Source: Candidatus Hydrothermota bacterium | GTDB taxonomy: Bacteria; Hydrothermota; Hydrothermia; UBA1063 | NCBI GenBank assembly: GCA_003644895.1 | Contig: QNDO01000075.1 | Location: forward strand, 1 to 7,178 | DNA: 7,178 nt | Reading direction: 5' to 3' | Shown: positions 1-5,099 of the stretch, in pieces | How the letters are laid out: each line of letters begins with the position of its first letter | Numbering within the stretch: the stretch's first letter is position 1 | Made by a program: the position numbers and the translations under genes | Notes under the pieces: model-generated | The model's input: the letters and a program-made list of their open reading frames with translations, nothing else | The model's database searches: none | What the model was told of the DNA's origin: nothing

Positions 1-495
1 AGGGGTCATTAAATAGAAATCTGCGCTCTCTATGGTCTGGTTTTGCCAGATGTTGATATTTTCCACCTTTAAAACAGCCAGAAAATCAACGGCATCCCAT
101 ATAAGTGTTACTGTAGAGTCGGAGGTGTAGGAAGTGTGAACCCATACTGAATCCTGGAATTCCCAGACACCCCAGGTGGAATCTGGTAATAGACGAAATC
201 CTGCCCGTCCTAAGGCCATTACCAAACCCAGGAACGGGATCCTCTCAAGAGGCCCCAGTATCACCGGTGGATTAGATTTTTCTGCTTCTACTGTTATAGG
301 AGCTCCCTGAGGCATACTGGCATAAAGCAACGCAGCATCTGATGAATCTGCATCCTTTTGGGTATCCAGTGGTTCTCTGGTAATGCGCTCCACAAGATTT
401 TTATCAATGGGAAAGGGTTCTTCTTCTTTTTGGCAGGCCAGAGATATAATAAATGCAAGAATCAGAGCATATTTTAAATAACTCATATACTTCAT
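1..495 (-). CDS. Putative lipoprotein, partial (C-terminus beyond the window)
   Basis: The reading frame is open from an ATG at 495 to the left edge, giving 165 residues without a stop. The first 21 residues look like a lipoprotein signal peptide: a lysine near the start, a hydrophobic stretch (ALILAFIISLA) and Cys21 followed by QKEEE. The lipobox SLAC is slightly atypical because position -3 is Ser rather than Leu. The rest is rich in Thr, Ser, Val and Trp, consistent with a beta-rich periplasmic or surface domain, but I recognise no family. A purine-rich Shine-Dalgarno (AGGGGG) lies 5 nt upstream of the ATG, and a good sigma70-like promoter lies just ahead, so the gene can be expressed independently of the tRNAs upstream. 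A second in-frame ATG at residue 4 is possible but sits further from the ribosome site. Function unknown. Confidence 0.8.
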   Translation of the reverse strand, partial: MKYMSYLKYALILAFIISLACQKEEEPFPIDKNLVERITREPLDTQKDADSSDAALLYASMPQGAPITVEAEKSNPPVILGPLERIPFLGLVMALGRAGFRLLPDSTWGVWEFQDSVWVHTSYTSDSTVTLIWDAVDFLAVLKVENINIWQNQTIESADFYLMTP

Positions 496-517
496 CCTTT
501 CCCCCTGTTCTGTCTTA

Positions 518-546
518 TATATAAGCTTAAAGGGGAATAAAGTCAA
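518..546 (-). promoter_or_regulatory. Sigma70-like promoter of the partial lipoprotein gene
   Basis: Read on the minus strand, TTGACT (546-541) is followed after exactly 17 bp by TATATA (523-518). A start point about 7 nt downstream would give a leader of roughly 16 nt that contains the AGGGGG ribosome site. The -10 lies inside a perfect 12-bp palindrome, CTTATATATAAG (514-525), which may be only a by-product of the AT repeat. Confidence 0.65.
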
Positions 547-560
547 GAGATATTGAGAAA

Positions 561-636
561 TGGAGCCCACGACCGGATTCGAACCGGTGACCTCTTCCTT
601 ACCAAGGAAGTGCTCTGCCGCCTGAGCTACGTGGGC
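561..636 (-). tRNA. tRNA-Thr (anticodon GGT)
   Basis: All parts of a 76-nt cloverleaf are visible on the minus strand: acceptor GCCCACG pairing with CGTGGGC, D stem GCTC/GAGC, anticodon stem CTTCC/GGAAG around loop TTGGTAA (anticodon GGT at 603-601), variable loop AGGTC, and T stem ACCGG/CCGGT around TTCGAAT. The discriminator base is T, and CCA is encoded at 563-561. It reads ACC and ACT threonine codons. It lies 6 nt downstream of tRNA-Ser and is probably cut from the same transcript. Confidence 0.96.
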
Positions 637-642
637 TCAACA

Positions 643-724
643 CGGAGGGTGAGGGACTCGAACCCCCAAGGGCAGAGCCCAGCGGATTTCAAATCCGCCG
701 CCTTACCAGTTAGGCTAACCCTCC
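643..724 (-). tRNA. tRNA-Ser (anticodon TGA)
   Basis: An 82-nt class II tRNA on the minus strand: acceptor GGAGGGT/ACCCTCC, D stem GCCT/AGGC, anticodon stem GCGGA/TCCGC around loop TTTGAAA (anticodon TGA at 691-689), a long variable arm with stem GGGC/GCCC, and T stem GGGGG/CCCTC around TTCGAGT. The discriminator is G, as usual for serine tRNAs. The three bases after it are TGT, so CCA is not encoded and must be added after transcription, unlike the neighbouring tRNA-Thr. Confidence 0.96.
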
Positions 725-733
725 AGTTTTAAT

Positions 734-762
734 ATTTTACACAATTAATAAGGGATTTTCAA
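734..762 (-). promoter_or_regulatory. Sigma70-like promoter of the tRNA-Ser/tRNA-Thr operon
   Basis: On the minus strand TTGAAA (762-757) and TAAAAT (739-734) are separated by exactly 17 bp, and the tRNA-Ser 5' end lies 9 nt beyond the -10. This fits a start point a couple of bases before the mature tRNA. The promoter sits in the short gap after the stop codon of the M15 lipoprotein gene, and no terminator hairpin is visible between them, so read-through from that gene is possible. Confidence 0.75.
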
Positions 763-773
763 GGGAAAAGGAA

Positions 774-1886
774 TTACCACCTTGCCCTGAATTCCCTTAC
801 ATCTACATGTACAAAAGGACCCCGGGTTGAGTCCTTTTTCCAATCATAGATTCCGATTCCGCCCACAAGTCCGGTTATTTCTTCAACCTTTTCGGCAATT
901 GAAGCTAGGTATACAGCATCCTGTACGTCAATTTTACCATCTTCATTCAGATCATCCATAATCCAGTCATCATTGCTATCTACATAAATATCGGCTGCCT
1001 TCCCATACATATGCTGTGAATATCTTGCCCCACCTGATACATTATAATTGTACCAGGGGGTTCTAAATCCACTCATTATTTTTACCCTGTGTTCTTCACC
1101 CAGTAAGTTTTGTATATGTTCCAGTTTAAGTAATAATTTAGGAGAGAGGATAAGATACTTGGGATATATATCCGGTCTATGTGTGGTAAAATCTTTCAAT
1201 TTGAAATGTTTTGATATGTATAATCCCTCATTGGCTTTTGTCACCTCTATAAATCCTGGAGGATTCTTATAATCTAACCTGTGGATTCTAAAGAAAAAAC
1301 GTGCTGTATCCATTTCAGGATAATTTCCTATTGGATATCCATTAAGTAAGCCATTCTTTACCCAATCCAGAGGATAAAGTACAAAGAGAATGATGTTTCT
1401 CTTGAGATATACCGTTTTCACAGACCATGGCGTATCTTTCTCCCCCTTTTCCCATCTTGTTTTTACATAGATGGTAATAAAATATGTCCCGGGATTTTTG
1501 GGAGCTCTAAGCGAGAATTTATTTGACGATATTTTCTTGAAGGTTATATCACGAGACTTTAGCGAGATTTCTTCTGCCAATTCTCCAATATAGTATACAT
1601 TATTTCCCGTGAAATATAGATGGTGCCTGTTGTGAGAATGGAGATCTGCTCCTTTTACTTTTCTATATGTCGAGGCAAGAACTGGGAGGTCAGTTTTTAG
1701 GTCTATTTGTAATAGAATGTCCTCATTGGGGAGAGCCGTAAAGAAGGGGACAGATTGAGGTATTGAATCACAATTTGCAGATACCTTAATATAAAAATGT
1801 TGGGGCAAACCAACCTCTCTGAAACTTTTTCTTATGGCACAGGAGAATAAAATAAGGAAAAAGAAAAAGTATATCCTGAACTTCAT
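774..1886 (-). CDS. Peptidase M15-like lipoprotein with an embedded EF-hand loop
   Basis: Probable cell-envelope metallopeptidase of the M15 (D-Ala-D-Ala carboxypeptidase) type, anchored as a lipoprotein. Residues are numbered here from an upstream in-frame ATG at 1925 (383 aa). I prefer the ATG at residue 14 (position 1886, 370 aa) because it gives a compact signal, MKFRIYFFFFLILFSC, with lipobox LFSC and Cys29, and because a promoter then lies immediately upstream. Residues about 40-180 look beta-rich. A linker with NGYPIGNYP (195-203) precedes the M15 domain at about 255-383. This has SGFRTP (285-290), the zinc-ligand motif SQHMYGKAAD (H305, D312), and FVHVDVR (H373, D375). Between the ligands lies DLNEDGKIDVQD (325-336), a textbook calcium-binding loop. 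From memory, similar proteins ending in FVHVDVR...RARW occur in Gemmatimonadota-like bacteria. The peptidase fold is well supported; the substrate (peptidoglycan peptide) is family inference. Neither start has a Shine-Dalgarno. Confidence 0.85.
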   Translation of the reverse strand: MKFRIYFFFFLILFSCAIRKSFREVGLPQHFYIKVSANCDSIPQSVPFFTALPNEDILLQIDLKTDLPVLASTYRKVKGADLHSHNRHHLYFTGNNVYYIGELAEEISLKSRDITFKKISSNKFSLRAPKNPGTYFITIYVKTRWEKGEKDTPWSVKTVYLKRNIILFVLYPLDWVKNGLLNGYPIGNYPEMDTARFFFRIHRLDYKNPPGFIEVTKANEGLYISKHFKLKDFTTHRPDIYPKYLILSPKLLLKLEHIQNLLGEEHRVKIMSGFRTPWYNYNVSGGARYSQHMYGKAADIYVDSNDDWIMDDLNEDGKIDVQDAVYLASIAEKVEEITGLVGGIGIYDWKKDSTRGPFVHVDVREFRARW

Positions 1887-1893
1887 CAATGAA

Positions 1894-1922
1894 AATATAA
1901 AGTGCATAATTTGTTTTAACAA
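1894..1922 (-). promoter_or_regulatory. Promoter of the M15 lipoprotein gene, apparently leaderless
   Basis: On the minus strand TTGTTA (1922-1917) is followed after 17 bp by TATATT (1899-1894). Only 7 nt separate the -10 from the ATG at 1886, so transcription should begin at or within a base or two of the start codon. No Shine-Dalgarno is present, which agrees with leaderless translation. If the upstream ATG at 1925 were used, this promoter would lie inside the coding region. Confidence 0.5.
1911..1922. repeat. Inverted repeat TTGTT-TT-AACAA between divergent genes
   Basis: A dyad with perfect 5-bp arms and a 2-bp spacer lies in the divergent region. It covers the -35 of the minus-strand promoter and overlaps the weak -35 of the plus-strand one. 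It could be an operator shared by both genes, but a dyad this short in AT-rich DNA can arise by chance. Confidence 0.35.
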
Positions 1923-1942
1923 CATTTTTTTGGCTTTAAAAT
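1914..1942 (+). promoter_or_regulatory. Candidate promoter of the small lipoprotein/ABC importer operon
   Basis: TAAAAT (1937-1942) is a good -10, and TTTTAA (1914-1919), 17 bp upstream, is a weak -35. The -10 is only 6 nt from the ATG at 1949, so the start point would fall on the start codon. No Shine-Dalgarno precedes that ATG. The first gene of the operon therefore also looks leaderless, while the genes behind it have ribosome sites. Confidence 0.4.
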
Positions 1943-1948
1943 AAATTT

Positions 1949-2170
1949 ATGAAGAAATTTATCTTTCTTATGCTGCTAGTGATTTCCTGCAGGTCCACGG
2001 TGGATTACAGGCTTAATCTGGGGGAAGTTGAATTGTCACTTACTGGTATAGCATTACCTGGAAATTTTATTACTTTTTATGTGGAAAAGAAAATAGATAT
2101 TAATCAGATAAGAGAAGTTGAAATTGAGAGGGTTATATGGTCTTATAAAGCCAGTTCCTTCTCCATTTAA
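1949..2170 (+). CDS. Small predicted lipoprotein, first gene of the ABC importer operon
   Basis: A 73-residue protein that I do not recognise. The N-terminus MKKFIFLMLLVISC is a convincing lipoprotein signal with lipobox VISC and Cys14. The mature part of about 60 residues alternates hydrophobic and polar positions (for example LGEVELSLTG and NFITFYVEKK), suggesting a small beta domain. The gene ends 20 bp before the permease ATG, in the place where many importers of this class encode their substrate-binding lipoprotein. At 73 residues it is far too short for a binding protein of the BtuF class (about 250 residues or more), and there is no room for a frameshifted continuation. It could be an accessory subunit of the importer or an unrelated envelope protein. 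Signal and operon position make it likely to be a real gene. Confidence 0.7.
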   Translation: MKKFIFLMLLVISCRSTVDYRLNLGEVELSLTGIALPGNFITFYVEKKIDINQIREVEIERVIWSYKASSFSI

Positions 2171-2173
2171 CAC

Positions 2174-2181
2174 AGGGGTGA
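2174..2181 (+). promoter_or_regulatory. Ribosome binding site of the permease gene
   Basis: AGGGGTGA, 9 nt before the ATG at 2191, fixes the permease start. It contrasts with the absence of such a site ahead of the operon's first gene. Confidence 0.6.
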
Positions 2182-2190
2182 TTTTTTAAC

Positions 2191-3141
2191 ATGAAAAAGT
2201 TGTGGCTTCTTAAAATCATCGTTTTGGTTTTAATCCTTGGTGTATCTGTATATTTGTATCTTGTTCCGTGGTCAGAAGGTCCTTCTACAATTTTAAAACT
2301 GAGATTCGTGCGGCTCCTTCTCACACTCGTTGCAGGTTATACTCTTTCCATCAATGGAGCTGTGCTTCAATCTGTATTAAGAAACCAGCTGGCAGATCCA
2401 TATCTTGTAGGAGTGACTGGTGGGGCTCTTGTAGGATTCACACTGGGTGAGATCTCGGGTATAAGAAGTACCTTTTTCCTTTCTCTACCAGCCTTTTTAT
2501 TTTCAACAGCTTCTATTGTACTGGTTTATTATCTTGCCAAAAGAGGAGGAAAGGTGAGGAAGGAGCTTCTGGTCCTAAGCGGCCTTTTTATAAATTTTTT
2601 CTCCTATTCCTTTGTCTTCCTCATGCTGGTGTCAAAACGTGAAGTATTGGAGAGAATTATCTATGTTCTTTGGGGATACACCGGTATTATTTTACGAAGG
2701 GGTGAGTTTATTCCTTTTATCTCTATAACGATTTTACTTTTTCTTATACCCATTATTTTTTTATTACTTGCCAAGGAACTGGATGCTATAAGTCTTGGCG
2801 AGGCAGAGGCAGTAAGCATAGGGGTGGATGTGGAGAAATTAAAAAGGTGGGCATTTCTTCTAACATCTTTTACAACGGCCATAATCGTATCTCTTGCTGG
2901 GGCCATAGGATTTATTGGTCTCATGATTCCGAATATTGTCAGAAGGGTCATAGGAGGAAGGCATATGGTTTTATTGCCTGCAGCTGGATTTGGTGGTGCT
3001 CTTCTTGCCCTCTTTGCAGATTATATTTCCAAGGTTTTAACTCCCTATGAACTTCCCCTTGGCATCATCACAAGTCTTCTTGGTGTCCCGTTCTTCATCT
3101 GGCTTCTCATTGGAGGAGGATATGAAGGTAATAGAAGTTAA
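2191..3141 (+). CDS. FecCD/BtuC-family ABC importer permease
   Basis: A polytopic inner-membrane subunit of a type II ABC importer, the class that takes up cobalamin, haem or iron-siderophores. At 316 residues it is near the usual family length. Family signatures appear in order: LRFVRLLLTLVAGYTLSING (37-56, the R-rich entry to TM2), AVLQSVLRNQLADPYLVGVT (57-76), the ATPase coupling helix LGEAEAVSIGVDVEKLKR (202-219), GAIGFIGLMIPNIVRRVIG (237-255) and ELPLGIITSLLGVPFFIWLL (287-306). In the fourth motif, Asn248 takes the place of the His found in most relatives (GLxxPHxxR). Two copies should pair with two copies of the ATPase encoded just downstream, whose start codon overlaps this gene by 20 bp. 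The substrate cannot be told from the sequence, as there is no riboswitch, receptor or binding protein in the window. Confidence 0.92.
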   Translation: MKKLWLLKIIVLVLILGVSVYLYLVPWSEGPSTILKLRFVRLLLTLVAGYTLSINGAVLQSVLRNQLADPYLVGVTGGALVGFTLGEISGIRSTFFLSLPAFLFSTASIVLVYYLAKRGGKVRKELLVLSGLFINFFSYSFVFLMLVSKREVLERIIYVLWGYTGIILRRGEFIPFISITILLFLIPIIFLLLAKELDAISLGEAEAVSIGVDVEKLKRWAFLLTSFTTAIIVSLAGAIGFIGLMIPNIVRRVIGGRHMVLLPAAGFGGALLALFADYISKVLTPYELPLGIITSLLGVPFFIWLLIGGGYEGNRS

Positions 3142-3883
3142 AGACCTAGTATTCAGGTATCCTGGAAATAGAGAAGAGATTATAAAAGGAATCAGTTTTC
3201 AGGTGGAGCAGGGAAGTTTTGTGGCTGTGATTGGTCCAAATGGTGCCGGTAAAAGCACACTCTACAGATTGATATTAAAGGAGTTGATTCCTAATTCAGG
3301 AGTGATTGAGGTGTGGGGAAAAAGGTTATCAGAATACAGACAGAAAGAACTGGCAAAAATAATTTCAGCTCTTCCTTCAGATGAGATTGAAGATTCCTCT
3401 CTCACTGTGGATGAATATCTGGAGCTTGGGAGATACCCCCATTCTGGTATTTTCAAATCCTTAAAAAAACTGGATTATAATCTCATTGAAAATGCGAAAA
3501 AAATTACAGACATAGAAAAATTCAGCAGAAGGTTTCTTTTTGAACTCTCCAAGGGTGAACTAGCCAGGGTAAGGATAGCGAGAACCATAGTCCAGGATGG
3601 TGGAATATTCCTAATGGATGAGCCAACAGCGCACCTGGATATAGATCATAAATTGTGGCTTCTTTCTACCTTAAGGAGATTAAAGGCACACCTCAAAACC
3701 ATTATAATAATTCTACATGACGTGGGAATGGCATTTAAATATGCAGATGAAATATTGCTCATGGATAAAGGAGAAATAAAATATTTTGGGAAAAAGGAAA
3801 ATTTAAATCCCGGTCTACTGGAAGAAGTATTCCGGGTTAAGGTGAAAATGTTAGAAAACAATCTTCTTTTTGAGGAGAGGTAA
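3122..3883 (+). CDS. ABC importer ATPase, FecE/BtuD type, with an altered Q-loop
   Basis: Energises the permease encoded upstream. The start chosen is the ATG at 3122 (253 aa), because GGAGGAGG lies immediately before it and the protein then begins MKVIEVKDLVFRYPG as ATPases of this class do. A frame extending upstream to 3047 lies inside the permease gene and has no such support. Walker A is GPNGAGKST (38-46), the signature is LSKGE (142-146), Walker B is IFLMDEPTAHLD (162-173) with catalytic Glu167, and the H-loop is His199 in ILHDVG. In the Q-loop, where relatives read roughly lxQ, this protein has ALPSDEIEDSSLTV, so the usual Gln appears to be Ser86. GRYPH (103-107) is typical of iron/B12 importers. 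The gene overlaps the permease by 20 bp, implying translational coupling and matched stoichiometry. Confidence 0.92.
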   Translation: MKVIEVKDLVFRYPGNREEIIKGISFQVEQGSFVAVIGPNGAGKSTLYRLILKELIPNSGVIEVWGKRLSEYRQKELAKIISALPSDEIEDSSLTVDEYLELGRYPHSGIFKSLKKLDYNLIENAKKITDIEKFSRRFLFELSKGELARVRIARTIVQDGGIFLMDEPTAHLDIDHKLWLLSTLRRLKAHLKTIIIILHDVGMAFKYADEILLMDKGEIKYFGKKENLNPGLLEEVFRVKVKMLENNLLFEER

Positions 3884-3893
3884 AAGGAGGTGA
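3884..3893 (+). promoter_or_regulatory. Strong ribosome binding site of apgM
   Basis: AAGGAGGTGA begins right after the ATPase stop codon, and its AGGAGG core ends 6 nt before the ATG at 3897. This is almost the full complement of the bacterial 16S 3' end. It is the strongest ribosome site in the window and should give high translation of a glycolytic enzyme placed fourth in the operon. Confidence 0.75.
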
Positions 3894-3896
3894 AGG

Positions 3897-5099
3897 ATGG
3901 ATCTAAAAGGACTTTTGAAGAAAAATAACTCTAAGATTGTATTTCTTGTGGCAGACGGACTTGGTGGCATTCCCCATCCTGATTTTGGCTATAAGACAGA
4001 ACTAGAATATGCCAGCACGCCAAATCTTGATGACCTTGCAGGAAAGAGTATACTGGGGTTGACAATCCCAGTAGACCACGGAATAACCCCTGGGAGTGGA
4101 CCTGCACATCTCTCTCTTTTTGGATACAACCCCATTGAACATGAAATAGGGCGTGGTGCACTGGAGGCATATGGAGTTGGTTTTATTATGACAGAAAAGG
4201 ATATCGCTGCAAGAGCCAATTTTGGAACCAGCGACAGAGACGGCATACTGACTGATAGGAGAGCGGGCAGAATTCCCACCGAAGAATCTAGGAAGATCGT
4301 AGAGAGAATAGGTGAAAAAGTCAAGGAGATAGAAGATGTTGAAATTATTCTAAAGCCGGGAAAGGAACACAGGTTTGTACTTATACTGCGGGGAGAAGGA
4401 TTATCTGATAAATTAACGGATACAGACCCTCAAAAGGATGGTCTAAAACCACTGGAACTCCAGCCCTTATCTCCCGAAGCGGAGAAAACAGTAAGGGTGG
4501 TCAAAGAATTTTTAAAGAGGGCACAGGAAGTGATAAAGGATGAGCCCAAGGCTAACACTATACTCTTGAGAGGATTCTCTCGCAAACCAGAAATTGAACC
4601 CTTTGAGGAGAAATTTGGACTCAAGCCCCTTGCCCTTGCCAATTATCCCATGTACAAGGGGCTCACGAGGATTCTCGGTATGGATACCCCGGACTTGGGA
4701 GATAATTTTGAAGACTTGATTAAGTATTACAAAGAACATTTTGCTGAATACGATTATTTCTACATCCACTATAAATATACAGATAAGGCCGGAGAGGATG
4801 GAGATTTTCTTAAAAAGGTACGGTACATAGAGGAACTGGATTCATTAATTCCTGAAATTTTATCAACCAATCCTGACGTTTTTGTGGTGACTGCTGATCA
4901 TTCAACTCCTTCCTACTGGAAACAACATTCCTGGCACCCCAATCCCACTCTCATATATTCAAAGTATGGGGGAGCAGATGACAGGAGTAAATTCACAGAA
5001 AAGGAATGTAAATACGGCTATCTCGGTCTCATTTATGCCTACCATCTGATGCCGGTAGTTCTTGCCAATGCTGGTAGATTGAAAAAATACGGGGCTTAA
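3897..5099 (+). CDS. apgM: 2,3-bisphosphoglycerate-independent phosphoglycerate mutase, archaeal type (ApgM)
   Basis: Interconverts 3- and 2-phosphoglycerate in glycolysis and gluconeogenesis without a 2,3-bisphosphoglycerate cofactor. It is a cytosolic metalloenzyme of the alkaline phosphatase superfamily. The length, 400 residues, fits the ApgM subgroup rather than the classical bacterial iPGM of about 510. Visible motifs are VADGLGG with metal ligand Asp20, ASTPNLDDLA (39-48), TPGSGPAHLSLFGYNP (64-79) with the presumed nucleophile Ser67, GRGALEAYGVGF (85-96), RANFGT (106-111), DRRAGRI (120-126), TDKAGEDGDF (295-304), and VTADHSTPSYWKQHSWHPNP (331-350) with metal-binding Asp334, His335 and probably His344 or His347. 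Glu300 sits where classical iPGM has a metal-binding His (DxxxH). The gene starts 13 bp after the ATPase stop codon and is the last of the plus-strand operon. Its stop codon overlaps that of the convergent gene. Confidence 0.93.
   Translation: MDLKGLLKKNNSKIVFLVADGLGGIPHPDFGYKTELEYASTPNLDDLAGKSILGLTIPVDHGITPGSGPAHLSLFGYNPIEHEIGRGALEAYGVGFIMTEKDIAARANFGTSDRDGILTDRRAGRIPTEESRKIVERIGEKVKEIEDVEIILKPGKEHRFVLILRGEGLSDKLTDTDPQKDGLKPLELQPLSPEAEKTVRVVKEFLKRAQEVIKDEPKANTILLRGFSRKPEIEPFEEKFGLKPLALANYPMYKGLTRILGMDTPDLGDNFEDLIKYYKEHFAEYDYFYIHYKYTDKAGEDGDFLKKVRYIEELDSLIPEILSTNPDVFVVTADHSTPSYWKQHSWHPNPTLIYSKYGGADDRSKFTEKECKYGYLGLIYAYHLMPVVLANAGRLKKYGA

Noticed and set aside
910..960. Dockerin module pointing to a cellulosome
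   Set aside because: There is a single EF-hand loop inside the peptidase domain. Dockerins have two paired repeats in a separate module, and no cohesin or glycoside hydrolase is nearby.
1887..1925. Upstream ATG (1925) as the start of the M15 lipoprotein
   Set aside because: It would add 13 mostly hydrophobic residues before a complete lipoprotein signal and would cover the best promoter. It remains possible, since neither start has a Shine-Dalgarno.
1887..2190. Cobalamin or other riboswitch ahead of the importer genes
   Set aside because: The divergent gap is only 62 bp, the 20-bp gap before the permease is too short, and the leader appears to be absent.
3047..3121. Upstream extension of the ABC ATPase frame (25 extra residues)
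   Set aside because: It lies wholly inside the permease coding region, has no ribosome site and adds residues not seen in the family. The ATG at 3122 has GGAGGAGG directly before it.
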